From positions 744,001 to 808,000 of the forward strand of contig NC_057319.1 in NCBI RefSeq assembly GCF_000687475.1: 64,000 nucleotides of DNA. The letters are read 5' to 3'. The notes below the pieces were generated by a model. It was given only the letters and a program-made list of their open reading frames with translations, was not told where the DNA came from and made no database searches. The position numbers and the translations under genes were made by a program. Origin of the DNA: Ustilaginoidea virens (Eukaryota; Ascomycota; Sordariomycetes; Hypocreales; Clavicipitaceae). This document shows, piece by piece, positions 44,517-56,265 of the stretch. Every line of letters begins with the position of its first letter. Position 1 is the stretch's first letter.

Positions 44517-47500
44517 TTAACGGATGGAGGCTCCAGATCGATTCGTAAACATCCTTGCTGCAATGTTCATAGACTGCAGTTCTTGGAAAAGCAGTTTCGC
44601 AGCATAGGGAATGTGGATCTGGGCGATTTTGGTTTTATTCTTGCAAGGTCGGCATTCAAACGACTGCTTCGAAAGGTTTCTGTTCCTCAAAACGTTAGTC
44701 CTCGTGGGAGACAACAAGAGAAAGAGGGGGGAAAAAAAGAAAGAAAGAGAGAGAAGAGAGAGAGAAAGAGAAAAGAGAGACATGTCCAAAACATTCGTGT
44801 GCCAGTGATGGCCAGGTACTCACGCAATTGGTGTCATCAGGCCGCAGATTTCGCAAATGTGTACTCGGAACGCATCAGAGACTTCAAACAACCGCTCCTT
44901 CAAGAAAGCGGCTGCGCCGTGGGCAATCATGCAATCGCGCTCCATTTCTCCGAATCGGAGACCACCATCTCGGGCACGACCTTCCACCGGTTGTCGCGTC
45001 ATGATCTGCACCGGACCGCGAGCTCGCGCGTGGATCTTGTCGTCCACCATGTGACGGAGACGCTGATAGTACGTGGGTCCGAAGAACACCTGCGCTCTCA
45101 GCTTCTTGCCAGTGTGGCCGTTGTACATGATCTCGAACCCTCTGGATTGGTAGCCGTGCTTCCGCAGCAGCTCCGACACCGAGTCAACTGTCACGTCGGT
45201 AAAGGGCGTGGCATCGCCCTCCATGCCCTCCAGCGTGGACACCTTGCTTAGCAGGCACTCGATCAAGTGGGCAATTGTCATTCGCGACGGAATGGCGTGC
45301 GGGTTGATGATGATGTCTGGCGTGACCCCTTCCCGTGTAAAGGGCATGTCCTCCTGCCGGTACGTCACACCAATCGTGCCCTTTTGTCCGTGACGAGACG
45401 CAAACTTGTCGCCAATCTGCGGGATCTTGGTTGTCCGAACCCGGACCTTGACGTACTTGACGTTATCCGCGTTGACGGTGAGAATGACGGAGTCAATGAT
45501 GCCGTTTTCGGTGCTTCGGAGCGGCGTTGAAATGTCACGCCTCTGGTGGACGCTCGTTCGTGTTCCCAAATCTTGGTTCTCCTGGTCGATTGGCGCCGTC
45601 TTGCCGATGATGATGTCTTCCCCCGACACACGCACCCCAGGGGCGACTATGCCGTCGTCGTCGAGCTTGTCGTACGTGCCGTGCTTCATGCGCAACGTGC
45701 TCTGGTGGAACGGCTTCTCGAATATCTCGGTGTAGTTCAGGCCGACCTTCTTCTCTTGATCAGAGTACGAACGGAAGAACAGGCTTCGAAACAAGCCTCT
45801 GTCGATGCTGCTCTGGTTCATGATGACGGAATCTTCCTGGTTGTAGCCAGAGTAGCAAGCAATGGCTACAATGGCGTTTTGGCCCGCAGGAAGCTCGCGG
45901 AATTTGAGAAACTCCATGGATCGCGTCGTGGCCAAAGGTTTCTGTGGGTAGTAGAGGATATTCGCCATGGTGTCCATGCGCCGCGAGTAATTAGTCAGGA
46001 AGAAACCCATCGCTTGCTTACCCATGGCAGATTGGTAAGTATTGCGAGGAGACTGCAAAGTAGTTTTCAGGTTAACAAAACAAAAAGTTCTTCCCTTATT
46101 GCTTCTCCCCCAAGGCTGGCGCTCTTTGGCTTACCTGGTTGTGGTCGGGGAATGGGATGATGCTCGCGCAAATGCCCAGAATCATGCTAGGATGAATTTC
46201 ACAGTGGGTATACATGTGCGTGGTTGGGTTTGTTTTGGTCTTGAGACGCCTGTTCAGGTCATCGCCCATGTCATCGTCGAGGGCGACTCCAGCCTTTTGT
46301 AGACGGTACAGCTCAAGGTCCTCCGGCGTCATGCAAATCATGGACGTCTCCTCTTCCTCGGCATCGAGGTATTCGACGGCACCGGCTCTGATTAGACCTT
46401 CCCATCCGAGCTTTTCACTCGGGTCTTCGGGGGGCTCAGCTTGCTCCTTGGCAAGCTTGTTGACAAGTTCCTTCGAAAGGACCAGATGGCCCTTTTCAAG
46501 GCCAGTCTCAGGGTCGTCTTCCTGCTGCACCGTAAAGACAGGTCTCATGACGCGTCCAGCGTCTGAAAAGATCTTGAACTCCTGGTCTCGGATTTCTCGG
46601 ATCAGCGATACTTCGTACTGTAGATAGGACTTTCGCCGGGTATCCAGGACTTGTCCGACAAGGTGTTTGGGATCCTGATGCACGCCAACCCAGACACCGT
46701 TGACGAAAATCTTGGTCGCGTGGGGGTATCTCAGCGGTTCATACTCCTCGACGACTTCCATGCCCCGGTTGATCATGAATTCTATCAGCGGCTCAGAAGG
46801 TGATCCCACACTGACATAGCACATGAGGGACAAATTCTTGACGAGGCCACAAGCTTGACCTTCGGGTGTTTCTGCAGGGCACACCAAACCCCAATGCGTG
46901 TTGTGCAACTGACGCGGCTTGGCCAGCTTTCCGTCTCTGCCAATGGGGGTGTTGGTACGCCGCAGGTGCGAGAGTGTAGAGGCAAAGGTGTAGCGATTCA
47001 GCACCTGGGACACACCAGCAGTCGAGCTCATGGCCTTTTTCTGGTCACCCCAGTTTCCAGTCGCAAGCGAGTATTTCAAGCCGTTGGAAAGGGTGCCGGG
47101 CTTGATCCCGACCGCCAGGTTGAAGTGACGGTTCCCCTCGACGCACCGCCTGAGATAGTTTGACAACTCATTGTTCATTCTGCGAACAATGCCACGGAAG
47201 AGCTTGGCCAACAATGGACCGGCCAGATCCAAACGTTTCTTGCCAAAGTGATCGCGATCATCGGGTTCCCGACGACCCAGAGCGCACTGGAGAAGCTTGT
47301 GCACCATGTAGCCGAGGAAGAAGGCCTTTCTCGTTTCGCTACCTTCCGTCTGGGAAATGTGGGGGAGCGTCTCTTTCTGAAGGATATCCTTGGCCACGCG
47401 GACACGCTTCTCGCGTCCCAGGCCAGCCTGGTCACGGTTACCTCGCTTGCCGATAAAGTCGAGGGCAACTTCTCTGTCCTGGACGCAGAAGGCTTCTTCG

Positions 47501-48528
47501 ATGCAGGGTCGAAGCATCTCGAGCATTTGGCTGTCCTTTCGATCATAGCAAATGTGGTTGAGAATATCCTCGTCAGAGACGACGCCCAGAGCACGGAAAA
47601 CGATGGCGATGGGGAGGTCGGACTTGACAAAGGGCAGGGTCGTGTGAATGGTCTGGCCAAAGCCACCACGAGCGGAATCGCCCTTGCCGTAGAGCTTCAA
47701 CGTCAAGCTCGAAATGAGTCGCGAACCCTTTTCCAAGGCGCTTCTGATTTCCGCCGTGTACGTGTAGGGGCTGGGCTGAGCCTTCTTGAAGACTTGGACA
47801 ATGTTCGCTGCGGAGCGCTCCTGGGCAATGAGCACCTTTTCACTTCCGTTGATGACAAAGTAACCTCCTTGGTCATAGGGGCACTCGTTCACCGTGAACA
47901 AGCTTTCCTCGGTCTCTCGGCTGAGATGGCAAATCTTGGACTTGACCATGATGGGTAGTTTTCCGACAAAGACCATGTTTTTCCAGTCTTGCGACTTGCC
48001 GGCTTCGTCGTCATCCAGGCTCTCCTCCTGCTCCCAGACGAGCTTGGTGGGATTCTCGCCCGTCCTGGCGTATTCGGCCTGCTGAGCATCATCCATCTCA
48101 TGCAAGGGTACCTCCTTCTCGATTGCGGCCGACACCTTTTTTGTGATGTTGATGTACAAGGGACTGGCGTAGGTCAAGTTGCGGTCGCGGCATTCGTAGG
48201 GGAGAAGCGAGGTCACGGTGCCATCTGTTTCGCTGATGGTTGGGCGAGACACCATGACAGTGCCGAACTTGATCTCATACCGGCGGAGAGCTATCTTGAC
48301 GCCGGGCGCCGACGGAGGATTAGGTTGGTCGAGGGTAATGGTAGAGTATTCGTTGACAAGGTCTTGGATGGTGGTCTGGGTAAACTCGTCGAACGAGTCT
48401 GTCTGTTGAGACACTAGGCCCTTGGTCTCGAAGAAGGACGAGATGACGGTCCAGCAATCCTCGGGAGTGATGCCCTCGTCATCCTCGCCGTAGTTTTCAT
48501 AGTCGTAATCTTCGTCGTAGTCTGCCAT
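44517..48528 (-). CDS. RPB2: RPB2, second-largest subunit of RNA polymerase II
   Basis: Three exons: 46135-48528, 44824-46052, 44517-44679; 1,261 aa, the normal length. The acidic start M-A-D-Y-D-E-D and successive Rpb2 domains (protrusion, lobe, fork, external, hybrid-binding, wall, anchor/clamp) read through without breaks. Landmarks: [32 protein letters not shown], and [13 protein letters not shown] in the hybrid-binding region. The C-terminal zinc site C-E-I-C-G...C-R-P-C is split by the 144-nt second intron. The first intron is 82 nt. The start lies head-to-head with the MFS gene across about 1.2 kb. Confidence 0.97.
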
Positions 48529-49760
48529 GTCTGCCTGCCTGACGAGCGACTCGGTGCCTTTTGACGCTGGTTCCCCTGCCGGCAGATCTATCTGTCTTCG
48601 GTAGCAGACTGAGTTTCAAATCGCTCCTCGTCCGCTGAGTGCGGATGATCGGGGCCTGGTCCGTCTGGCGCTGCGCTCGCGGAGGACCGAGTTTGCTCGA
48701 AGCTTCGTTTGAACCTGAAAATCACGGCGGACGGTTTCAGTGCTTCACCAGGCGCCTGTAGCACCGCGAGAGCATCTGAAAGTGCGCTTCCGGCAAATCA
48801 GCGGCGCGCTGCGGGGACAACTCGAGATGGATTCGACGGCCGGGCTATGGGATCGCGGATAAGCAAGGGAGTCGCTTTGACTTTGTTCTTATCGTGACCG
48901 CCGAGGAGGCGCAGAGTTGTCGCGTCTCGCAAGGGGAAAGCCACGGGCCCACTATAGTGAAAAGACTGAAAAAAAGGGTGCCCCGTTGCACAGCTGGCTT
49001 ATGTAAGCATCACGCCCGGTGACTCTACTGAATGCTGGGGGGTTGATTCAAAGAGATGAGATTCACCAACCAACCAAGTTCAGTTGCTGACAGACATCCG
49101 GATGACACTACGTATGTAGAAGGAGGCATCCTTGTGTAAGTGGAGCTGAAGGGCTTACTCTTCTGCAAGTGTTGACCGTATCACTCTTCAAGTTCTGTTC
49201 ACGATAATGGCGTCTTTCAGCTTTTGGCTTTTTCAACGAGTCGCCCACACCAAGACAACATGAAGCTCTCAAGCTGCTCAAACTGTTGAACTGCACGCGC
49301 ACTTACTCCGCTCACGCGAAGCACCTATTCCCGTCAAGATGTGGCAGATTCCCAAGTCATGAGATGACCACGGCGTGTTTGCTGATGAAACACATCTATA
49401 CACTCGTGCTCGGAGCTGCCGAACCAGGGCTGAACCGTACGGTCAAGGCTTAGACTCGGAATTCAAAAGATGCATAAAGTGGGTGTGTATCTACGTGGCT
49501 ACCTACGCGAGGCACTTCTGTAGATGCATGCGGGTGATCTGCACCCCTTTGGGATCCATTGACGACGAGTTCGCAGGGTGCACCACGCAAACTACATTTC
49601 CCCCACACTTGCTGTCCGAACATGACGCGATGACATGCCGCCTGGTTCATCTTTACATGGTATCCGTCTCTAATTTGGGAATTCGCCTTTTCAGCCCGTC
49701 GTTCAAGCTCCCCAAGAACCTTTCGAGCTTCATGCTGTGAAATTGCTGTGCAATCATCTC
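48529..49760. other. divergent intergenic region RPB2/MFS
   Basis: Frames are short and unconvincing on both strands. No RNA gene is recognised. Confidence 0.5.
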
Positions 49761-51471
49761 ATGGCGACCGACGGCCCAAGCACTCTCCAGCCATCGCAGG
49801 ACCCGGTTCCTCCAACAGAGAATGCTCTCTTCGATTACCTGCCCGCCTCACATGAGGAATACGCCGTTGTAGAAAAGAAGCTCTTGTGTCGGATAGACTC
49901 TACCTTGATGCCAGTCATGATTTCAATGATTGTACTCAAGTAAGTTGGTTAGCGCGTCTCGCTCGTCCTTCACCCGCTAAAGCACACTGCACACAGCTAC
50001 CTTGATCGCAATGCCTTGCCCAACGCGCGCATCCAAGGCATAGAAGAGCATCTCGGCTTACAAGGAAACCAGTTCAACGTTTGCATTTCGGTTCTCTTCG
50101 CCGGCTATCTCGCTTTGCAAATCCCATCCAATCTGCTCCTTACCCGCGTGAAGCCAAGCATCTACCTCCCCACGTGCATGGCCCTCTGGGGAGTTGTTTC
50201 CGCCAGTACAGCCGCTGTACACGACTTCAAGGGCCTCGTCATCTGTCGCTTCATGTTGGGATTTCTGGAGGCGCCCTTTTTCCCCGGTGCGCTGTTTCTC
50301 CTGTCCAGCTGGTACACTCCCCGTGAGCTGGCGACCCGCACGGCCGTCATGTACACGGGTAGCCTTTTATCCAGTGCGTTCGGGGGTCTCGTTGGCGCAG
50401 GAGTGCAGTACGGCCTAGACGGGTCTCGCGGTCTGCACGCGTGGCAGTGGATGTTTCTTATAGAGGGCACAGCGACGGTTGCCGTGTCGCTGGCTTCGAT
50501 TGTCGTTCTGCCCGACTTCCCCGCCACTACGCCATGGCTGTCCAGGGAGGAGAGAGCGGTGGCTGTTCACAGACTCTGTGTACATAACGGCAGTCTCGAT
50601 GAGGTGAAGGGATCGGTTGTTCGGGGACTCAAGCTGGCGTTGCTCGACTACAAAGTCTGGCTGCTCACCATGATTGTCATACTCAAGACATCAGCAGGGG
50701 CTGTGACGGCCTTTGTTCCCACCCTGGTGGCGACTTTTGAGTTTGGCAAGATTGAGTCGCTGCTGATGACGGCGCCGCCATATGTCCTGGCGGCTATTGT
50801 CGCCATGGGTGTGTCTGTCTCCAGTGACAGGCAGGAGGAGCGGTTCTGGCACTTGGTCGGGCCGCTTTCTTTTGGCATGGCTGGCTTCGTCATGGCAGCT
50901 TGTGCGCACTCGTTGGCACCGCGATATTTTTCCTTGTTTCTGATGCTGGGCGGAGTGTACGGGTGCTTCGACCTGACGTATGCCTGGCTCTCGTCCACGG
51001 TGGGTGTTTCTTTTATCTGTCATTCTTTTTCCCCGGGCTTTTTGTCTCGGCGGTTATGGGCATCGTCTTTGCTGCAAACTCTTTGCCGTCTGTGCTATGA
51101 AATGCATGACTGACCTGCCCTGTCGCAAGGTGCCCCGACCGCGTGAGAAGCGTTCCGCAGCCTTTGCCATGGCCAACATGATAGGGAACGTTGCCCAAGT
51201 CTACTCGCCGTACCTGTACGAGAGGTCATCTGCTCCGCAGTATTTGCCAGCCATGATTGCCAACAGCGCCTTTGTATGTGGATCCATTGCCTTTGCTGTG
51301 GTTTTACTCTTGTGCTTGAAGCGGGAGAACCTCAGGCTTGAGGAGGCAGAAGTTGCAGTAGGAGATGGCCAGCGGCGACGGCAAGAGCAGGGTCTTGGCA
51401 AGCCAGGCACCGACGTTTCGGGAGTCGCGCCTGGAGGGACTCGCTGGGTCGAGCAGGGGGTTCAGATATAG
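49761..51471 (+). CDS. MFS transporter, Dal5/anion:cation symporter (allantoate permease) type
   Basis: Three exons: 49761-49939, 49997-50999, 51130-51471; 507 aa. The start is M-A-T-D-G-P-S-T-L. After the first intron (57 nt) the sequence N-Y-L-D-R-N-A-L-P-N-A-R-I is the Dal5-family hallmark at the end of helix 1. It continues with Q-I-P-S-N-L-L-L, R-F-M-L-G-F-L-E-A-P-F-F-P-G and further hydrophobic helices, about 12 in all. Intron 2 (130 nt, GTGGGT...CAAG) interrupts the A-W-L-S-S-T/R-P-x-x-K-R region. The hydrophilic tail is Arg/Gln-rich. Members carry carboxylated vitamins, ureides or related organic anions with protons across the plasma membrane; the substrate here is unknown. Confidence 0.88.
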
Positions 51472-51673
51472 GCTGTAACTCGACGTGGCAAAGAGCAACA
51501 TGACAAGGCGGTGCGGAACAACGCTTTTCAAACCAGTTTGATAAGAGACCGTTTCGCTGAGAGAAAACATCATAATAATGACAACGCACCACCACCCTGT
51601 CTCAGCATAGCAAATCCACTGCTGATACAATTGCCCAGGAGCCGCATTCTGACAGCATCTTCGTGGAGGCATA

Positions 51674-52440
51674 CTACTTGCATACTTGAAATCGAATCCC
51701 AAACGCTGATCTCAGACGGCTCCGTTTTTCGTCAAGTGTTCTAGGAACGTGCTCTCCTAGCTCTTCTAGTATACGACTAGCTACTGAACCTGAACAAATG
51801 ATATTAGTAACTATTTATATATAAAGTCTGGTTGGTTGCTTAAAGATGCTTACTATTGCATTGCTCTAAAGCAGCTAACGTTTTGGGACAATTGGCTATC
51901 TCATCGCCAGTGGAGACATTGTACATGGGCGAAAGCGACACCTCCGGGGATAGTGCCCATTGGTTAACCAGTCGTGACGAAATGTTCTTATTCCTATAAA
52001 TTTTAAGTTAATTCTCCCTCCTGTCTATTGTAAAGTGTCGATGATGGAACTTACATTGCTCGGAGCTTTATGTCAAATTCTTGGCGGAACGACGTGGACT
52101 CTGACTGAACCTCGCGGCGGAACGACGTGAACTCTGACTGAACCTCGCGGCGGAACGACATAAACTCTGACTGAACCTCGCGGCGGAACGACGTAAGCTC
52201 TGACTGAACCTCGCGGCGGAACGATGCCGTCTCGAGCATTAATCGGTCCATGCGTTCCAGTAGTGCTGCGCCAATATCCAGAGCAGGAAGACTTTGGAAA
52301 AGTTCAACCTCGTCTCCTACTTTTCGAAAATAATTTGCCAAAGTGATGCAATCTGGTTTTTCGTTGGTCGGTGCCATGTTGTGATATGTCCTTGTGTCGG
52401 AATGGGAGGAAACGTGACAAAGTAGCGTTCGTTCAAACAT
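51674..52440 (-). CDS. uncharacterised fungal protein with 11-residue coiled-coil repeats
   Basis: Three exons: 52055-52440, 51854-51993, 51674-51789; 213 aa. I recognise the layout (a T-L-A-N-Y-F-R-K-V-G-D-E start, a heptad-like repeat region, Y-N-V-S-T-G-D-E-I-x-N-C-P-x-T-L, and a short R-I-L-E-E-L-G end) from uncharacterised proteins of ascomycetes, but no function is known to me. The repeat S-F-R-R-E-V-Q-S-E-[LF]-x occurs about five times. Introns of 61 and 64 nt have GTAAGT/GTAAGC donors and TATAG/TTCAG acceptors, and all three exons join in frame. A second Met (M-A-P-T-N-E-K) 21 codons further in is an alternative start. Codon use is more AT-rich than in neighbours, which hints at a lineage-specific or mobile origin. 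Confidence 0.75.
52085..52226. repeat. 33-bp tandem repeat coding for the 11-residue units
   Basis: About four and a half copies of a 33-bp unit containing CTCTGACTGAACCTCGCGG and CGGAACGACGT. Adjacent copies differ at few positions, so unit number is likely to vary between strains. Confidence 0.85.
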
Positions 52441-52852
52441 TTGTTTTGGGGGCAGAGGGGTCTACTTATGGTCCGACTGGTGTGGGGCGGCGTGGGCGGC
52501 GCGGAAGGCTCCTTCGTCTCCCCAATACCAGCCCTTCCGTCTCTTTCCATGACGGCTCGCGCTAATGATCATGGGTGTTTGTCATAAACTTCGGAGCCAG
52601 CTGTAATAATATAGGCTTGATGCTAATAAAGTTAAAATGTACAGAAATATCAGAGTGTACAGAATAATTTCGTAAAATCCCCCAAACAAACGTGGAAGTC
52701 TTTTTCGTCGACGAAGAAGAAAAGGATTTCTTCGCCAGCAACACACACAAAAACTGGGCCATGATCCATCCATGATCCATCCGTCCATCCATCCATCCCG
52801 AGTCCCCCAGCCGCATTGACGCCTCCTGCTTCCCCAAGCTTGTGCATATTTT
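52441..52852. other. intergenic, no gene seen
   Basis: Short shadows only. An ATCC-type microsatellite (CATCCATC, 52760-52799) lies near the right side, probably in the 3' UTR of the next gene. Confidence 0.5.
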
Positions 52853-53185
52853 CTACAACAACAAAAGGCCGCAGACGGCAACGGCAAGCGCGCCCGCAGC
52901 TGACAGCGAAGCCGCGCCCGCAGAGACGGCCTGGAGCCCGCTGCCGTTCATCAGAAAGTAGCAGCCGTTGACGACCTGGCAGGTCTGTCCCGTGGGATAC
53001 TGGTGCGCCGGGTTGCAGCTGTACCGTCCCTGGCTATCGGTCGAGCCAGGCGTGGGGCAACGGGCACCAGCAGAGGGCTGGGGCTGGGCGACAACCGTGG
53101 TGTTGGCGGCCATGTCGCGAGGGAGCAGCGCGGCCGAGGCGACGGCGACGCCGGTCACGGCCGAGACGAAGCTGGAAACCTTCAT
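52853..53185 (-). CDS. small secreted, probably GPI-anchored protein
   Basis: Single exon, 110 aa. The start M-K-V-S-S-F-V-S-A-V-T-G-V-A-V-A-S-A is a clear signal peptide. The middle has four cysteines (R-C-P, Y-S-C-N, T-C-Q, G-C-Y-F), one N-x-T sequon (A-N-T-T) and an N-G-S-G sequon near the tail. The last ~25 residues are Ala/Leu-rich and hydrophobic after a small-residue G-S-G/A-G-A-A-S stretch, as expected of a GPI signal. Function unknown; a cell-wall or plasma-membrane surface protein is inferred. The leader is polypurine/polypyrimidine-rich. Confidence 0.8.
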   Translation of the reverse strand: MKVSSFVSAVTGVAVASAALLPRDMAANTTVVAQPQPSAGARCPTPGSTDSQGRYSCNPAHQYPTGQTCQVVNGCYFLMNGSGLQAVSAGAASLSAAGALAVAVCGLLLL

Positions 53186-54053
53186 TTTTTTTTTCCCTCT
53201 CGCGTGGTTACTTCTTCTTCTTCTTTGCAGGCTGAGGATGAAAAGGATCAGAGCCAAGATGGGTAAGGGGGGTGGTTTCGCAGACTCGAGGGTTTTTTTT
53301 TTTTTATGAGAGCCGGGTTGGAAGAGAGGAAAGCATGAAAACACAGGCAAGAGGGAGCGAAAGAGTTGCCTGGCATCATGTTGCTTTATATTTTACACGC
53401 ATCTTGGCGGCCGCTCTGCTCGGGCAGCATTCCACAGCACGACGAGCTGTGGCACCGCGCCCGCACCGGTTCTTCGCAACCGCTTGCATTCCAGACCCGG
53501 GAGGGGGGACGGTGGATGAAATCGTGAAACCCCCGATCTGGTTGCTTGGTAAACCGCAATGGGGATCTGGCCACAAGAGCGCCTGGGCTCGACTTCGACT
53601 GCCCGCTGGCTTGGAGCTGACGTTGACTCGGTAACTGACTGACGGCTTTGTTGGCTTCTCCATTCTCTTGCCAACCAAGGCAGCATACATAGTACCCGGC
53701 ATGCGTTCCTGCTGTTACAGCCAACGTGTAATCTAGGAAACGCAGAGTTGCCGGGCGACGAAAAGCCGCTTGTTTAGAAATCGTGCTACCCGCCGTGATG
53801 TTTTTGAGGGACCTGCGGCGCAGGCTGCAGCCATAAAGTCAAGTCCCCAGGTCGGGCTGTCCCTGCAAGCGCTGCAGGTTCAAGTATTAGTAATGAAATC
53901 CCAATAAGCGTTGAGCCAAAAAAAAAATAACCTCATCATCAATGCTTCACATGGCTGTGTGCCGTAGCGACCCTGGCGAAAGCTGCATGGTTGAAGACGC
54001 CTTTTCTCTCCAAAGATGCGCGACCGAGGGCTGGGGCCCAAAAAGAAAAATGG
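53186..54053. other. intergenic, no gene seen
   Basis: Upstream of the GPI-protein gene are a run of T at 53292-53304 and CTTCTT repeats (53211-53224). Overlapping minus-strand frames at 53376-53724 share the same bases in three frames and resemble nothing. Confidence 0.5.
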
Positions 54054-54125
54054 CTCTCCCGCCGGGAATTGAACCCGGGTCTCAAGCGTGACAAGCTTGC
54101 ATACTGACCACTATACTACGGAAGA
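54054..54125 (-). tRNA. tRNA-Asp (GTC), no intron
   Basis: The 72-nt minus-strand cloverleaf is: acceptor TCTTCCG/CGGGAGA (one T-G wobble), D-arm TAGTATAGTGGTCAGTATG, anticodon stem CAAGC/GCTTG with loop TTGTCAC (anticodon GTC), and T-arm with GGTTCAATTCC. The discriminator base is G, as normal for Asp. CCA follows directly in the genome, probably by chance. Confidence 0.92.
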
Positions 54126-54795
54126 TGAGATGGCTTGTGAAACCATCGTAGCGAGTGCGGTTCATACCGATCGGCAGCTTATTTCTGTTTATAGACTGAT
54201 CACAGTCCCCTCTTGCGTCTGAAACATGCAACACATCTACTCCCCAACGGGTATCGCAGCACGCCAAACACGAACCTGGCCCTGTTCCCACGCTTTTTAT
54301 TCAAGTGTAGACGGCCTCGAATCAAACAGCCCGATGAGCTGGTCATGGCGAGCATTTACCACCAGCTCAGCTATTTACACCCGCACCGAAAAGAAAACTC
54401 GGGTCCATCTATTCGAGGAGCTCTTGGAATAGACTCGCTTCAAGGATGCGCGAAACACCAAAAGGAGCCTGATGATGAAGCACGACTCATCCGCTCCATT
54501 GCTTACCCGGCACGTCGCGAACGGGGTTCTGGCGCCCGAAACCCCTGCCACTGGAAGCTTTGCGCCCCTTGCTGTCGAGCGGCTCGTAAATGACATGCGA
54601 GCATACTGTGCGCGCCACTTCCCTTATTCCCTTGCTTCTTTTTGCCAATGAGTTCTATTTCTTATTTACCCTCGACACACCATGATGCAATTACCCTAAT
54701 CGCTTGCTTTGCTTGCTTGCTTGCTTGCTCTACACACAAGTTTCTCACCCAAAAAGCAAAAAAAAGATTGCAAAACTCCGTCCACGGCCAGCGCC
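54126..54795. other. intergenic between tRNA-Asp and IDO 3' end
   Basis: A plus-strand frame of 126 codons (54213-54593) has no family resemblance and is not called. A TGCTTGCTTGCT repeat lies at 54706-54727. Confidence 0.5.
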
Positions 54796-56265
54796 TCAGA
54801 AAGAGCAGATGCCGCCAACCTCGTCGTCCATGGTCCACGACCCTGCCAGACCGTTGACATTGACATTTTCCTCAACCGCCACCAGGCCGGACTTGGAGGT
54901 AAACAGCGGATCGGCCTGATACTCGGCCTTGAGCTTCCTCTTCATGAAGCGTTTCGTCCATTCTTCCACGGCCGGCTCTCCAGTCTCATCCCTCGCTTGC
55001 TTAAGGAAGGGTATCAGGGCCGTGCCACCGGTGCCCGTCTGGCCCTGGGCTTTGGCTTTTTGCGACGCCGCTGCTATGTTGACGGGCTTTCTGCTCCGCG
55101 ACCGACTCCTGGCCCGGACTTCTCTTGAAGGGTTGATGATGTAGCGCGTCACAATGGAGATGTGCTTGTCGCGAAAGGCACTGAGCATGGCGAGACACGC
55201 GTCGTAGGCAAGACACAGCTCCCGGTTCCGCTTGTTGGCCTTGACAAACTGCCGGATGTTGGCCACCTTGCCGACGTCGGCGAGGAATCTCGCATGCGGG
55301 CCGGGCATGTACCGGCGCATGTCCTGGATGAAGTTGTGCTTTGGGGGGGAGGTGCGGGCCGTCTCTCGGTCGCGCTCCGACTCGGAGGAGGGGGGATCCC
55401 GCGTCTCGCCGGTGGAGCGGTGGTGGATGCCGAGCGCGACGTCGAAGAACTGGATCAAGCTACTTTGCGCGTTGCTGCCCCCGCTGTACTGGCGGTACTC
55501 GCGGGTTCCCGAGGCGTCTTGGTACAGGATGCCGCGAGGCAGCCCAGCCTCGGCCATGTTCTTGCTCCCCGCCAGGAACGGGCGGATGCGGTGGTAAAAG
55601 ATGGTGGGGTCGCAGCTCTCGTGCATTCGCTGCAGGATGTTGGTCAGGTCGGTGAGGCGCTCGGCAAAGGCAATCAGGCGCGCGGCCACGGCGTTTGCGT
55701 CGTTTGCCCGAGCCGCCGCCATGGCCGTGAGCATCAGGTCGAGAATGGGGGCTCCGCGGGCCTCGATGGCGACGGAAACGAGGTAGAACCACGACTCGTC
55801 GATGGACCCGGTGAAGGTGTTGAGGGTGGCGAGGTTCTCCAGGCTGTCAACGTCCTCGTCGGCGAAGACGGGCTTGAAGTTCCACAGGCAGAGGGCGGCG
55901 TAGGTGGCCACGGGCGGAACCTCCAGATGCTGCGAGACGTCCAGCAGCGGCACCGAGACGGACGGGGGGAGCCGATCAGCCGGGGAGTCGCCTCCCCAGA
56001 CGTACGCGTGCGCCATGAAGCACAGCAACGAGTAGGCGCGCCGCCATTCGGAGTCGTGCTCGAGACCAACGGTGGAAAGGACGGGGAGCTGATCGAGGAT
56101 ACCGCGCAAGCGACGGGTCAGGACGAGGGCTTGGAGGTTGGCAGCAACCGCCTCCCACTTGTTGTAGTAGGGATCCGGCAGCCGGGTCAAGGGCGGTGTT
56201 TCGGGAAGGAAGCCGTGCTTCGCCGAGAGTCCGTAATCGGAGAGGACGGGGATGGGCGTCACCAT
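54796..56265 (-). CDS. indoleamine 2,3-dioxygenase (IDO/Bna2 family)
   Basis: Single exon, 489 aa, start ATG 56265 (M-V-T-P-I-P-V-L-S-D-Y-G-L). Family blocks: Y-Y-N-K-W-E, L-P-V-L-S-T, E-W-R-R-A-Y, A-H-A-Y-V-W-G-G, S-V-P-L-L-D-V-S, L-P/V-P-P-V-A-T-Y-A-A-L-C-L-W-N, M-R-R-Y-M-P-G-P-H-A-R-F-L and, near residue 370, F-R-D-K-H-I-S-I-V-T-R-Y-I-I. The His of the last block corresponds to the proximal heme ligand. The enzyme opens the indole ring of tryptophan to N-formylkynurenine, the first step of kynurenine/NAD synthesis. A charged Arg/Ser/Lys tail follows, longer than in animals. The open frame extends upstream to 56958, but nothing there resembles the family. Confidence 0.93.
   Translation of the reverse strand: MVTPIPVLSDYGLSAKHGFLPETPPLTRLPDPYYNKWEAVAANLQALVLTRRLRGILDQLPVLSTVGLEHDSEWRRAYSLLCFMAHAYVWGGDSPADRLPPSVSVPLLDVSQHLEVPPVATYAALCLWNFKPVFADEDVDSLENLATLNTFTGSIDESWFYLVSVAIEARGAPILDLMLTAMAAARANDANAVAARLIAFAERLTDLTNILQRMHESCDPTIFYHRIRPFLAGSKNMAEAGLPRGILYQDASGTREYRQYSGGSNAQSSLIQFFDVALGIHHRSTGETRDPPSSESERDRETARTSPPKHNFIQDMRRYMPGPHARFLADVGKVANIRQFVKANKRNRELCLAYDACLAMLSAFRDKHISIVTRYIINPSREVRARSRSRSRKPVNIAAASQKAKAQGQTGTGGTALIPFLKQARDETGEPAVEEWTKRFMKRKLKAEYQADPLFTSKSGLVAVEENVNVNGLAGSWTMDDEVGGICSF

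Noticed and set aside
53376..53724. three overlapping minus-strand frames of about 100 codons
   Set aside because: All three reading frames are open over the same GC-rich bases and none has family resemblance or a start context.
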